Source: Chloroflexota bacterium
Lineage (GTDB): Bacteria; Chloroflexota; Dehalococcoidia; Lucifugimonadales; UBA3495
Direction: 5' to 3'
DNA: 54,688 nucleotides
Assembly: GCA_026710825.1 (NCBI GenBank)
Contig: JAPOQH010000027.1
Location: 1-54,688 of the forward strand
Shown one piece after another: positions 16,416 through 25,418 of this stretch. The translations under genes and the position numbers were made by a program. Numbering within the stretch: the first letter of the stretch is position 1; each line of letters opens with the position of its first letter. The notes under the pieces were generated by a model that saw only the letters and a program-made list of their open reading frames with translations, was not told where the DNA came from and did not search any database.

Positions 16416-17942
16416 TTACTTGCCCTCGCGGATGAAGTCGGCGGCGCGTTCGGCCATCATGATGATGGTGGCGTTGGTGTTGGCGCGGACGATGTCCGGC
16501 ATGACGGCGGCGTCGATGACGCGCAGATTGCGGAGGCCGTGGACGTTGCAGTACTGGTCCACCACGGCCAGCGGGTCGGACGACGGCCCCATCTTGCAGG
16601 AGACGGAGGCGTGGCCGGCGATGCCGGCGTTCTGCTGGAGCCAGGCGTCCAGCGAATCGTCGGAGGCGAGGTCGGCGTCGGTGGGCGACAGGCGCTCGGC
16701 CAGCAGGTCGGCGAAGGCGGGATGCTCGAATACGGCGACGGTGCGGCGCACGGCGTCACGGAACCGCTCGGTGTCGCGCGGGTCGGTGAGGAACCGGAAG
16801 TCCAGGTGGGGCTGCACGTCGACGTCGGCGGAGGTGAGGGTCAGCAGGCCCTCGCTGTAGGGGTATTCGAGGCGGCAGCCGACGCGGATGTTGGGGGCCG
16901 TGGGGCTCTCGGGGTAGGACGTGGTGGGCTGCACCTGGATGTCGTTGCGCTCGTTGTACCCGTTGGCGGTGAAGCGCAGGCCGACCTGGTTGCGCGGCGC
17001 GTCGGGCGCGAGGTGGTGGTCGGGCTGCGAGCGGTACACGATGGAGACCGACGGGTGGTTCTTCATGCTGCGGCCCACGCCGGGCAGGTCGTGGACTGGC
17101 TCGATGCCGACGGATCGCAGGTGGTCGGCGGGGCCAACGCCGGAGAGCATGAGGAGTTGGGGCGAGGCGATTGCTCCGCCGGCAAGGATGATCTGGTCGC
17201 CGTCAACGGTGAAAGATTCGCCGTTGCTCTCGACTTCGACGCCGGTGGCCTTGTCGCCGTCGAACACGACGCGTTTGGCGGTCACGTTGGCGCGGATGGT
17301 GAGGTTCAGGCGGTGGCGGCACGCGTCAAGGTAGGTGATGGCGGTGCTCATGCGGACGCCGCCGGGATTGTTCAGGGGCACCTGGCCGACGCCAGTGGAG
17401 TCCGGATGGTTCATGTCGGGATCGTCGGGGAAGCCGGCGTCGCGGCAGGCCTGGTAGAAGGCAGCGTGCAGGGGCAGCCAGTCCTCGCGAGCGTGGCGCC
17501 ACACGGGGATGGGGCCGTCGGTGCCGTGGAAGTCGTCGCGTATGTCGGCATCGGCTTCCAGGCGACGGAAGTAGGGCAGCGTTTTCTGGTATGCCCACTC
17601 GTCGTTGCCGGCGGCGGCCCAGGCGTCAAAGTCCTCGGGCGCGCCCCGCAACAGGATCTGGTGGTTGATGGCGCTGCTGCCGCCGGTGACTTTGCCGCGC
17701 GCGACGTGGATGGAGCGCGGGTTCTGCGGGGAGGCCTGGCCGACGAACGACCAGTTGTGGTCCGCACCCTGTTCGGATGCCGCCTGATTCATGTCGTGCT
17801 TGAGCTCAGCGGGAAGCTGGTCGAAGGTGTAGTCAGGGCCCGCCTCGAGGAGCAGGACGGAGCGGTCGGGGTCCTCGGACAGGCGGTTGGCGAGGACGCA
17901 GCCGGCCGAGCCGGCGCCGATGATGATGACGTCGTATTTCAT
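16416..17942 (-). CDS. GMC-family FAD oxidoreductase (choline dehydrogenase-like)
   Basis: The product has 508 residues. The N-terminal YDVIIIGAGSAGCVLANRLSED (GAGSAG at residues 9-14) binds FAD. KVTGGSSAINHQILLRGAPEDFDAW is the GMC signature 1 and AGGAIASPQLLMLSGVGP is signature 2. The C-terminal GHASVSCKMG...VIDAAVMPDIVRANTNATIIMMAERAAD carries the usual His and Asn near the flavin. It should oxidise an alcohol group. Adjacent genes do not specify the substrate. Start: AGGTGG about 9 bases before the ATG. It appears monocistronic. Confidence 0.92.
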   Translation of the reverse strand: MKYDVIIIGAGSAGCVLANRLSEDPDRSVLLLEAGPDYTFDQLPAELKHDMNQAASEQGADHNWSFVGQASPQNPRSIHVARGKVTGGSSAINHQILLRGAPEDFDAWAAAGNDEWAYQKTLPYFRRLEADADIRDDFHGTDGPIPVWRHAREDWLPLHAAFYQACRDAGFPDDPDMNHPDSTGVGQVPLNNPGGVRMSTAITYLDACRHRLNLTIRANVTAKRVVFDGDKATGVEVESNGESFTVDGDQIILAGGAIASPQLLMLSGVGPADHLRSVGIEPVHDLPGVGRSMKNHPSVSIVYRSQPDHHLAPDAPRNQVGLRFTANGYNERNDIQVQPTTSYPESPTAPNIRVGCRLEYPYSEGLLTLTSADVDVQPHLDFRFLTDPRDTERFRDAVRRTVAVFEHPAFADLLAERLSPTDADLASDDSLDAWLQQNAGIAGHASVSCKMGPSSDPLAVVDQYCNVHGLRNLRVIDAAVMPDIVRANTNATIIMMAERAADFIREGK

Positions 17943-18070
17943 TTGGCAACCACCTATCTATTCCTCGAACGCTGCCCGAACCACCGATGGACTACGGTGC
18001 GCTCGAGCCACAAATGTCACGCCGAAACCAGCCTAAACCGCCTTTGCTGATGCGCGAGGCCACGCGTCAA

Positions 18071-18427
18071 TCACTGAGGCAGCAGCGGCTCCAACTTACT
18101 CAGAAACGATTCCACGCGGTCCAGGCTTTCGGCAACGTCAGCGCGGGTGAATTCATCCTCGTAAAAGTTTTCGTGGAGCAGGTTGGCCCTTCCGAAATCG
18201 TCCATGATGGCGCCGTCGCCCAACTCTGCACGGAGGCGTCTGACCGTCCTGAAGTGGTGACGATGCCGGTCGTGCTCCCAGCCCCGCTCTTCTGCAATGG
18301 CCTTCAGCATGAGGGCCGCAGCCCCCCATCCCTTCTCCGAAGCCTGCCGCGCATCACCGGCGGCGAGTTCGGCCCGGGCCTGGGCGAGAAGATGATGGCT
18401 TGATTCTCGGTATTTCTGCGTGGTCAT
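18071..18427 (-). CDS. HEPN/PaREP1-type small protein
   Basis: The product is a 118-residue, all-helical protein with MTTQKYRESSHHLLAQARAEL, ARQASEKGWGAAALMLKAIAEERGW and FRTVRRLRAELG. The 'A.EK.WGAAA..+KAIAE.RGW' block is characteristic of PaREP1/HEPN-like proteins, which are often partnered with nucleotidyltransferases or act in toxin-antitoxin and stress functions. No nucleotidyltransferase gene is next to it. The R-x4-6-H motif of HEPN RNases is not clearly present, so a catalytic role is doubtful. Confidence 0.6.
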   Translation of the reverse strand: MTTQKYRESSHHLLAQARAELAAGDARQASEKGWGAAALMLKAIAEERGWEHDRHRHHFRTVRRLRAELGDGAIMDDFGRANLLHENFYEDEFTRADVAESLDRVESFLSKLEPLLPQ

Positions 18428-18602
18428 GACCGGCTCATTCTACCACCGCGCCGTCGACAGCAGCCGCGAAATTGGGTCACCGGCGCGCCGATGGCAATGC
18501 GGCCAGCTAAACATGCTGGGCAGTCTATACCCACGCTCGCGGGTACGCTACGCCGTCTGGATTGCCATCCGCCTCAGGCGGACTCGCGATGAAAACCGTG
18601 CG

Positions 18603-19619
18603 TCATGTCTGGATGCGGTAGGCGCGGGCGGCGGTGTCGTGGAGCAGGTTGGCGCGTTCGGTGGGGCTGTAGCCCTGCGACATGCGCTTGAAGGCGTTGT
18701 ACATGACGTTGTAGGAGAAGGAGACCTTGTCGGGCGGGAAGTTGCTCTCGAACATGCAGCGGTCGGGACCGAACTGCTCGATGCAATAGTTCATCCACGG
18801 GGCCATGGCCTCGGCCAGTTCCTCGGAGCCGATGGGAATGTCGCGGGCGTGCCAGCCGAACCCCCAGCGCGGCATACCCAGGCCGCCCAGTTTGCAGACC
18901 ACGTTGGGATTCTGCGCCACTGCGGCGATGCCCTCGCGCCACGCGGGGATCACCTCGTCGTCCTTGCCGGCGTAGATTCCGGTGCGGGAGACGCCGCCAA
19001 CGTGGTTGAGGATTATCGAAACCTCGGGGACGGCGCGGGCAAACTCAGCGACCTCCGGCAATTGCGGGAAGGACAGCATGATATCCAGCGACAGGCCCAT
19101 GCGGGCGAGGACGCGCGCGCCGGCACGGAAGGTCTCGTTGGCGAGGATGCCGGGAGTCTCGCGGTCGTCGATGGACGGGTCGGGGCTCCAGGTGACGTTG
19201 TGGCGGATGCCCTTGAACCGGTTGGGACTGGCAGCCTGCAACGCCTCCAGCACGGGCGCGACGTTGTCGCCAAGCTTGAGATCGGCGTGGCCGACGATGG
19301 CGGCGGCGGCGCGGGCCTCCCCGTAGGTTCCGCTGGCGCTGGCGGCGGCGAGACCCTGGACGAACTCGACCTCGCCCACAGGCTTGAGTTCGTCAGGTCC
19401 GTCGGCGCGGTACATGGAACGGGCCTCGACGAACACCGTGGAGCGGACGTTGTGTCCGGAGTCCAGGTCGGTCATCAGTTCATGGAGGAGGTAGCGCTGG
19501 TAGGGGACACTGCCCAACCGGCCGTCCCAGAAGTGGTGGTGCGGATCGCAGAGGGGGATGTCGGGCTCGATGGGGTCTTCCTGGGTCAGGGCCAGCCAGT
19601 CGTTGCTTCCAAAGGGCAT
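18603..19619 (-). CDS. Amidohydrolase (TIM-barrel metal hydrolase, COG3618-like)
   Basis: The product has 338 residues. IPLCDPHHHFWD near residue 25 is the H-x-H metal motif of the amidohydrolase_2 group. Later barrel motifs are RFKGIRH, SIILNHVGG and the C-terminal CMFESNFPPDK, which replaces the usual 'GSD.P' with ESNFP as in COG3618 lactonase-like proteins. GGAGG lies 6 bases before the ATG. The likely reaction is hydrolysis or decarboxylation of a lactone or cyclic acid. It stands alone on the minus strand next to a Uma2-type gene. Confidence 0.87.
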   Translation of the reverse strand: MPFGSNDWLALTQEDPIEPDIPLCDPHHHFWDGRLGSVPYQRYLLHELMTDLDSGHNVRSTVFVEARSMYRADGPDELKPVGEVEFVQGLAAASASGTYGEARAAAAIVGHADLKLGDNVAPVLEALQAASPNRFKGIRHNVTWSPDPSIDDRETPGILANETFRAGARVLARMGLSLDIMLSFPQLPEVAEFARAVPEVSIILNHVGGVSRTGIYAGKDDEVIPAWREGIAAVAQNPNVVCKLGGLGMPRWGFGWHARDIPIGSEELAEAMAPWMNYCIEQFGPDRCMFESNFPPDKVSFSYNVMYNAFKRMSQGYSPTERANLLHDTAARAYRIQT

Positions 19620-19692
19620 GGTGTTTCCTCCTGGGCGGGTTGGCGCGGGCGCGAGATCGGTCAGACTTGACCTGTTGGCGCGCGCTGGAACG

Positions 19693-20376
19693 TTACGACT
19701 CTCGGAGGCGCCGGAGTTCGTCTTCCAGTTCTTTCACTCGGGCTTCGGCCTGGATGCGGGCCGATCGTTCATCTTCCAGGGTGGCGATGTGGAGTCCGGT
19801 TTCAGGGTCGAACCACTCCAAGCGTCCGCGGTTCCAACGGAGGTTGAGATTCAGGACCGCGCTGTACCCTTGCAGCACTCCATCAGGTAGTTCTCGGATG
19901 GGCAATGCCTCGTACCGGCCATCGACGAGCCGATCGCCGGCCAGCCGCGCCCCGTGGAACTCGCCCGTTTCGTCAAAACGCCAGTATTCCGGAATGCCCA
20001 GCCCTGCGTAATGCTCCCGCTTTTCGACCACGTCGATTCGCCCCGTGCTTCTAGACGCGATCTCCAGCGCAAAGTCCGGCGGCTTCCCCTGTTCGGAAAT
20101 GATGTAGGCGTTCCTCTGATAGTACGCCGCCGGGTCCACGCCGAAGGCGACGAACATATCGGGGAAACGCAGGCCGGTGATGTCCGTGGTGGGCACCGGA
20201 CTCATGTAGTGATCGCCGCCGACCAGGGTGGTTTCGGGTTTGCCAAGGTGCTGGATCAGCAGGTACACGCTGCCGGTGGCGGCCAGATGGTTGAAGGCGG
20301 TCATCTTGTCGGGCGGATGCTCCGGCGGATCCGGCAGTTGGTAAAGGCTTGCCGATTTGGGCGCTTTGGTGGTCAT
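19693..20376 (-). CDS. Uma2-family PD-(D/E)XK-like protein with coiled-coil tail
   Basis: The product has 227 residues. The Uma2/DUF820 fold is visible: FPDMFVAFG (catalytic Asp region), PPDFALEIASRSTG (Glu strand), then EKREHYAGLGIPEYWRFD, the most conserved family segment. The C-terminus (about residues 190-227) is a charged coiled coil, THIATLEDERSARIQAE-like then VKELEDELRRLRES. Uma2 proteins are numerous in Chloroflexota and Cyanobacteria, and their role is unresolved, perhaps linked to transposition. A second member lies at 46600. The start is at a GAGG-N6-ATGACCACCAAA site shared with other genes here. Confidence 0.85.
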   Translation of the reverse strand: MTTKAPKSASLYQLPDPPEHPPDKMTAFNHLAATGSVYLLIQHLGKPETTLVGGDHYMSPVPTTDITGLRFPDMFVAFGVDPAAYYQRNAYIISEQGKPPDFALEIASRSTGRIDVVEKREHYAGLGIPEYWRFDETGEFHGARLAGDRLVDGRYEALPIRELPDGVLQGYSAVLNLNLRWNRGRLEWFDPETGLHIATLEDERSARIQAEARVKELEDELRRLRES

Positions 20377-20521
20377 GCTGAACCTCGGGGCCAGCGCGGG
20401 GGCCGGATTATGGCCGAACGGGCCCGTGCTTCGGATTATACCGAACCGGGCAGGGTCGTCGTGGGCGCAATGATACCACCCAAATCGGGGGCTTCCCGAA
20501 CGGCGGGAATGGCGGGCGCGG

Positions 20522-21754
20522 GTGTATCATCCGCCAATCGTGACGGTTATCGGGAATTGGGCGGCCTCGCTGCGCTTCAGGGATTTTCGCCTGCTCTGGC
20601 TATCGACGGTCTTTTACTCCCTGGCCACGGGAATGGAGCAGGTGTCGGTCGGGTGGCTGATCTACGAGTTGACGGGGTCGGAGTTCATGGTGGGCGTGGG
20701 CGCGGGCGCGCGGATGCTGCCATTTTTCGTGCTCGGCATGCTGTCAGGCGCGATCGCGGACCGCTGGGACCGGCGGACTCTGCTGCGGATCGGCACGGTG
20801 GGCGCATCGGCGGCGGCGTTGACGATGGCGCTCCTGCTGCTGTTCGACCTGGCCAACGAGTGGGTCATCATCGGACTGGTGGTGGCGCTGGGCAGCGCGA
20901 TGGCGTTCACCATCACGGTGCGGCAGACGTTCACCTACGACATCGTGGGGTCAGGCCACGCGCTGAACGGGCTGGCGCTGGGCGCGATGGCGATGCAGGG
21001 CGGCGGGATCGTGGGGTCGCTGGTGTCGGGAGCGGTGATCGAGTTCGTGGGCCCGGGCTGGCAGTTCCTGGCATCGGCGGGGGCCTATCTGCTGTCCGCC
21101 GCCGCGACGCTGGCGATCGCCAATCCAGGACGGTCGCTCCGCACTTCGGCCGAGTCGGTGCTGCGGAACCTGGTGGGGTATGCCCGCTTGATGCGCGAAC
21201 ACCGGCTCATGATGGTGTTGATGGTGCTGACGGCGACGACGGAGGTTTTGGGGTTCACGCACATGACACTGCTGCCCGTGTTCGCCAAGGACGTGCTGAT
21301 GGTTGGCCCGGTGGGTCTGAGCATCATGACGGCGGGACGACAGGCCGGCGGGCTGATGGGCTTGTGGCTGCTGGCCGGGTTGGGCTCCAGGGGCAGGAAA
21401 GGACTGTTGACGTTCGCCACGGCCATCGGGTTTGGCCTGGGACTGATGGCGTTCTCGCTCACTACCAACATCTACACATTCATAGCGGTGTTGCTGGTGG
21501 TGAACGCGTGCGCGATGGCGGTGGACACGCTGTACAAGGCGCTGATGCAGGACCTGGTGCCCGACGAGGAACGCGGCCGCGCCATGGGCACGTGGGTGCT
21601 GAGCGTCGGGTTCGCGCCGGTGGGCCACGTTGGGGTCGGCGCGCTGGCCGGCGTGGTGGGCGCCCCGGGCGCGCTGCTGATCAACGGGGCAATTCTGGCG
21701 GGTTTGAACGTGGTGACGGGCCTGAGCCTGCCAAAGATACGGCGGTTGGAGTGA
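20522..21754 (+). CDS. MFS transporter (MFS_3/EntS-like)
   Basis: The product has 410 residues and about 12 hydrophobic helices. NWAASLRFRDFRLLWLSTVFYSLATGMEQVSVGWLIYELTGS is the start typical of the MFS_3/enterobactin-exporter-like group. GMLSGAIADRWDRRTLLRI is MFS motif A. The GTG at 20522 is tentative: no clear ribosome site is seen, and a second GTG at 20540 is possible. The next gene starts two bases after its stop, so they are probably translated together. The exported substrate is unknown. Confidence 0.85.
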   Translation: MYHPPIVTVIGNWAASLRFRDFRLLWLSTVFYSLATGMEQVSVGWLIYELTGSEFMVGVGAGARMLPFFVLGMLSGAIADRWDRRTLLRIGTVGASAAALTMALLLLFDLANEWVIIGLVVALGSAMAFTITVRQTFTYDIVGSGHALNGLALGAMAMQGGGIVGSLVSGAVIEFVGPGWQFLASAGAYLLSAAATLAIANPGRSLRTSAESVLRNLVGYARLMREHRLMMVLMVLTATTEVLGFTHMTLLPVFAKDVLMVGPVGLSIMTAGRQAGGLMGLWLLAGLGSRGRKGLLTFATAIGFGLGLMAFSLTTNIYTFIAVLLVVNACAMAVDTLYKALMQDLVPDEERGRAMGTWVLSVGFAPVGHVGVGALAGVVGAPGALLINGAILAGLNVVTGLSLPKIRRLE

Positions 21755-21755
21755 A

Positions 21756-23048
21756 ATGACCGACCGCGTTCGCAAAATGGATCAACAGAAACGCGCCTTT
21801 GCGGCCCGGCTTTCCGTGGTAGCGATGATGACGATCATGCTGCTCCTCGGTATCGCCTGCGCCGGTCCGCAACCGACGGCGCATTTGGAGACTCGCACCG
21901 CTACCGTCGCCCCGGAGCCAACCTCCACCAGACTGCCAATTGACGGCGCGACGTGGATTCTGGAGTCCATCGATGGCCAACCGCCTATCGCCGACACCCA
22001 CCTGACGCTGACATTTCATGAGCCGTGGTTCAGCGGATACGACGGGTGCAATGATTTCGGCGGCCGGCACGAGTCCGGCCAACCGATCATCGAACGAGAT
22101 GGAGCGATTTCATTGCCCGTGTATGCCATAACAGCAGCGGGCTGCCCGACACCGGCCATCCTCGACCAGGCCAAGCGTTATTTGGACGCCATGAAGGATG
22201 AAGCCGAAGCCCGTGTTGCCGATGACCGTCTGCATATCCTGGACGGCTCAGGTCAAGTGGCGTTGGTGTTCGTTCGGGAACAACCATTGCCCGGACAACC
22301 TGTGGATCTGGTAGGAACGAGTTGGCGGTTGGTGGACGACGATGCCATCTACGGCGGAGACGCGACGACAATCCTGTTCTTGAACTCATGGGCGGCCACA
22401 GGAACCACCGTCTGCCGCGATTACAGCATCGGATACACGGCGTCCGAGGGGCGCATCCGGATACCATCCAAGGGCATGTCCGGTTCCAGTGAGCCGTGCT
22501 CAAGCGACATGTCACGACAGGAACACCAATTCATCGGGGACTTCGGATCGGCGGATGAATATTCCGTCCGTCAGGGCGGCGGGTCTGAGCAGTTGGAGGT
22601 ACGCACCAGCCGGGGCAAGACGCTGACGTTCGAACCGTTGCCGCAGCCGGCCGACGACATATTCAAAGCGCAATGGCGCCTGATTCGGTTCCTGGAGAGC
22701 CGTTCGGATCGTTCAGGAATGCGGTGGCCGAGCAATACCGACGTGGGTGTCAGCGAGAACATCACCGCCGCGTTCGATGAACGGTCCATAAGTGGGTCGC
22801 TCGGTCGCAGTTCCTGCGCGTACCGCGCAACCGGACCAAACGAAGCGCCACTGGTGGGGGCGGATGAAGCAATCACCATCGCCGCCGCACTGGTTGCCGA
22901 AGATTCGTGCGACGACGGGGTCAGCATCGCGCCCAAGCAGCAGCGGTATCTGGATGCCCTACCGACCGTGGAGCGGTACCGCGTCTTCGGGGAAAGGTTG
23001 GTAATCATCACATCGGACGGCGGTGCGCTGGTATTTCAACCGGAGTAG
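21756..23048 (+). CDS. Lipoprotein with META (HslJ-like) domains
   Basis: The product has 430 residues. A signal peptide ends in a lipobox (MLLLGIACAG), followed by a Thr/Pro-rich linker. The first META domain is TWILESIDGQPP...LTLTFHEPWFSGYDGCNDFGG...AITAAGCP; a second starts at TSWRLVDDDAIYGG and a third, weaker one at AQWRLIRFLESRSD. META/HslJ domains occur in envelope-stress and adhesion-related lipoproteins. It directly follows the MFS gene, perhaps as an accessory envelope protein. Three domains in one lipoprotein is more than the usual one or two. Confidence 0.75.
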   Translation: MTDRVRKMDQQKRAFAARLSVVAMMTIMLLLGIACAGPQPTAHLETRTATVAPEPTSTRLPIDGATWILESIDGQPPIADTHLTLTFHEPWFSGYDGCNDFGGRHESGQPIIERDGAISLPVYAITAAGCPTPAILDQAKRYLDAMKDEAEARVADDRLHILDGSGQVALVFVREQPLPGQPVDLVGTSWRLVDDDAIYGGDATTILFLNSWAATGTTVCRDYSIGYTASEGRIRIPSKGMSGSSEPCSSDMSRQEHQFIGDFGSADEYSVRQGGGSEQLEVRTSRGKTLTFEPLPQPADDIFKAQWRLIRFLESRSDRSGMRWPSNTDVGVSENITAAFDERSISGSLGRSSCAYRATGPNEAPLVGADEAITIAAALVAEDSCDDGVSIAPKQQRYLDALPTVERYRVFGERLVIITSDGGALVFQPE

Positions 23049-23135
23049 GCTGCGACCGGGCATCGATCACCGATACCATTGGGACTCGAACCCGTCTGGC
23101 CTCCAAATGGGGTATGATTTCGGCGGAGGTTGTCG

Positions 23136-24710
23136 ATGGTTGCTGCTGGTAATGAGTTGAATTCGCCCCTGGGGCGCGTGTTGATGGTGCAGGGGACGGC
23201 ATCCCACGTGGGCAAGAGCGTGCTGGTGTCCGCGCTATGCCGCATTTTGCGCCAGGACGGGCTGCGCGTCGCGCCGTTCAAGGCGCAGAACATGTCCAAC
23301 AACTCCTACGTCACCCCTGACGGCGCGGAGATCGGACGGGCCCAGGCGGTGCAGGCCGAGGCAGCCGGCGTGGAGGCCCGCGTCGAGATGAATCCGGTGC
23401 TGCTCAAGCCGGAGGCGGACAGCCACGCGCAGGTGGTGCTGATGGGCCGGCCGTGGGCCTCGGCGCGCGCCCGCGACTACTTCGAGATGAAATCGACACT
23501 GTGGGAGTCGGTAGCCAAGTCGCTGGACACCCTCCGGCGGGAGCACGACGTGGTGGTGATCGAGGGCGCGGGCAGCCCTGCCGAGATCAACCTCAAGGCG
23601 ACGGAGATCGTCAACATGCGGGTCGCGCTGCACGCCGACGCGCCGGTGCTGCTGTGCGGCGACATCGACCGGGGCGGCGTGTTCGCGTCGCTGGTGGGCA
23701 CGCTGCAACTGTTGGACGACGCGGAACGGGCGGCGGTCAAAGGCCTGCTGATCAACAAGTTTCGCGGCGACGTGAGCCTGCTCACCGACGGGCTGACCTG
23801 GCTGGAGGACTACACCGGCAAGCCCGTGGTAGGAGTCGTGCACCACTACCGGGACATCCACATTCCCGAGGAGGACTCGGTGGCGCTGGACATCACGCCG
23901 CCGGCGTCCACCGCCCAGGCGGTGCTGGACGTGGCGGTGGTGCAGGTGCCGCACATCTCCAACTTCGACGACTTCGACCCGCTGGCCCGCGAGCCGGGGG
24001 TGAACCTGCGCTACGTGCAGCACGGCGACCGTCTGGGCAGTCCCGACCTCGTGATCCTGCCGGGCAGCAAGACGACGATTCCCGACCTGCTGTGGATGGA
24101 ACGGCAGGGATTGTCGCAGGCGGTGGCGTCGGCCCACGAGCGCGGGTCCGCCATCGTGGGCATCTGCGGCGGCTACCAGATGCTGGGCAACACGCTTTAC
24201 GATCCCGACGGCATCGAGTCGACCATCGGGCAGGCTGACGGGCTCGGCTTGCTGCCGCTGTCCACGACGTTTGCGGGCAGCAAGGAGACCCACCGGGTAC
24301 AGGCGACGGTGCGGCCGGAGGCTAGCGCCGGCGGCGGGCTGCTGTCGGGCGCGGCCGGCGAGAGCGGGGGTGGCTACGAGATCCACATGGGGCGCACCGT
24401 GGGAGAGGGATTCGTGCCGGCGTTTGCGGTGAACGACCGGGCCGACGCGCCGGTGACATCGGAGACTGCGCTTGACGGGGCGCTAGATGCGTCGGGTCGC
24501 GTGATGGGCACCTACATCCACGGGTTGTTCCACAACGCCGGCGTGCGTCGGGCGATGCTAGGCGAACTGGCGCGGCGCAAGGGAGTCTCGCTGCCTGACG
24601 GCGTCGACGTGGCCCGCGACCGCGAGTACGACCGGCTGGCCGACTGGGTGCGCGGCAGTTTGCGCATGGACATGGTGTACGAGATGACGGGCATCAATCC
24701 CGAGCCATGA
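23136..24710 (+). CDS. cobQ: Cobyric acid synthase
   Basis: The product has 524 residues, the usual length for CobQ/CbiP. It carries the P-loop-like QGTASHVGKS (residues 19-28), FKAQNMSNNSYVTPDGAEIGRAQ (the invariant CobQ start), IEGAGSPAEINL, and the glutaminase site GICGGYQMLG with Cys344. It amidates peripheral side chains of adenosylcobyrinic acid diamide using glutamine and ATP in cobalamin synthesis. GGAGG lies 6 bases before the ATG at 23136, so I prefer it over the in-frame TTG at 23130. Its end overlaps cobU by four bases. Confidence 0.97.
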   Translation: MVAAGNELNSPLGRVLMVQGTASHVGKSVLVSALCRILRQDGLRVAPFKAQNMSNNSYVTPDGAEIGRAQAVQAEAAGVEARVEMNPVLLKPEADSHAQVVLMGRPWASARARDYFEMKSTLWESVAKSLDTLRREHDVVVIEGAGSPAEINLKATEIVNMRVALHADAPVLLCGDIDRGGVFASLVGTLQLLDDAERAAVKGLLINKFRGDVSLLTDGLTWLEDYTGKPVVGVVHHYRDIHIPEEDSVALDITPPASTAQAVLDVAVVQVPHISNFDDFDPLAREPGVNLRYVQHGDRLGSPDLVILPGSKTTIPDLLWMERQGLSQAVASAHERGSAIVGICGGYQMLGNTLYDPDGIESTIGQADGLGLLPLSTTFAGSKETHRVQATVRPEASAGGGLLSGAAGESGGGYEIHMGRTVGEGFVPAFAVNDRADAPVTSETALDGALDASGRVMGTYIHGLFHNAGVRRAMLGELARRKGVSLPDGVDVARDREYDRLADWVRGSLRMDMVYEMTGINPEP

Positions 24711-25267
24711 GCAGCATCCACTTAGTCTTAGGTGGCATACGGTCTGGCAAGAGCGCGCACGCGGAGGGGTTGGCGGCGAAGTTGGGTGAGGGTCGGCGGG
24801 TGATCTACATCGCCACCGGCACGGTAACCGACGACGAGATGGCGGAACGCGTGCGACTGCACCGGGAGCGACGGCCGGCGGAATGGCAGACCGTGGAAGC
24901 GCCGCTGAATCCGGTGGGCGCTCTGCAGGAGGCGGGCGTGGATTCTGAGCATTCGCCGGCGCTGCTGCTGGACTCGCTGGACGGGTGGGTGTCCAACCTG
25001 CTGATCGAGCACGAGCGCATGGATCGGAAGGAACTGGAGGGCCGGACGGTGGGCGCGGTGCGGCGGTTCGTGTCGTACGTGGGCGAGGTTGACGCCGACG
25101 CGGTGGTGGTGAGCAGCGAGGTCGGGCAGTCGCTGGTGGCAACATCATCGCTGGGTCGCCAGTTTCAGGACCTGCTGGGCACGGTGAACCAGGCGATGGC
25201 GGCGGATGCGGACGCCGTGACGCTGGTGGTGGCGGGCATTCCGGTGCTGATCAAACCGCAGGGGTGA
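24707..25267 (+). CDS. cobU: Adenosylcobinamide kinase / guanylyltransferase
   Basis: The product has 186 residues. GGIRSGKS at residues 9-16 is the CobU P-loop and RVRLHRERRPAEWQTVEAP carries the guanylylated His and the conserved RRP.W.T.E. LLLDSLDGWVSNLL matches the Asp-containing motif. It phosphorylates adenosylcobinamide and transfers GMP, making the lower-loop precursor. The ATGA overlap with cobQ indicates translational coupling. A dispersed palindrome follows its stop. Confidence 0.96.
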   Translation: MSSIHLVLGGIRSGKSAHAEGLAAKLGEGRRVIYIATGTVTDDEMAERVRLHRERRPAEWQTVEAPLNPVGALQEAGVDSEHSPALLLDSLDGWVSNLLIEHERMDRKELEGRTVGAVRRFVSYVGEVDADAVVVSSEVGQSLVATSSLGRQFQDLLGTVNQAMAADADAVTLVVAGIPVLIKPQG

Positions 25268-25285
25268 TCAGGCAACGGTTTCCGG

Positions 25286-25309
25286 CAGGGGCGAATAATC
25301 ATTCGCCTG
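25286..25309. repeat. Dispersed palindrome, GGGGCGAAT type
   Basis: CAGGGGCGAAT and ATTCGCCTG form an imperfect hairpin about 20 bp after cobU. It belongs to the same family as 9808, 41341 and 43186. No T-run follows. Confidence 0.6.
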
Positions 25310-25418
25310 ACACTCAATATATGCAACCGGTCGGTCCGGTAAGTTACACCTCGCAACGAGCGGATCCCTCACTCGGTTAATCCGTCCGGCGACGACGCGC
25401 TTGTGCTAATCTGGCGCA

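Noticed and set aside
16539..18050. Long plus-strand open frame (503 codons) opposite the GMC oxidoreductase
   Set aside because: Mirror frame of a gene with complete GMC signatures; composition is typical of antisense GC-rich DNA.
23049..23135. Possible cobalamin riboswitch before cobQ
   Set aside because: The gap is under 90 bp and no B12-box-like sequence is visible.
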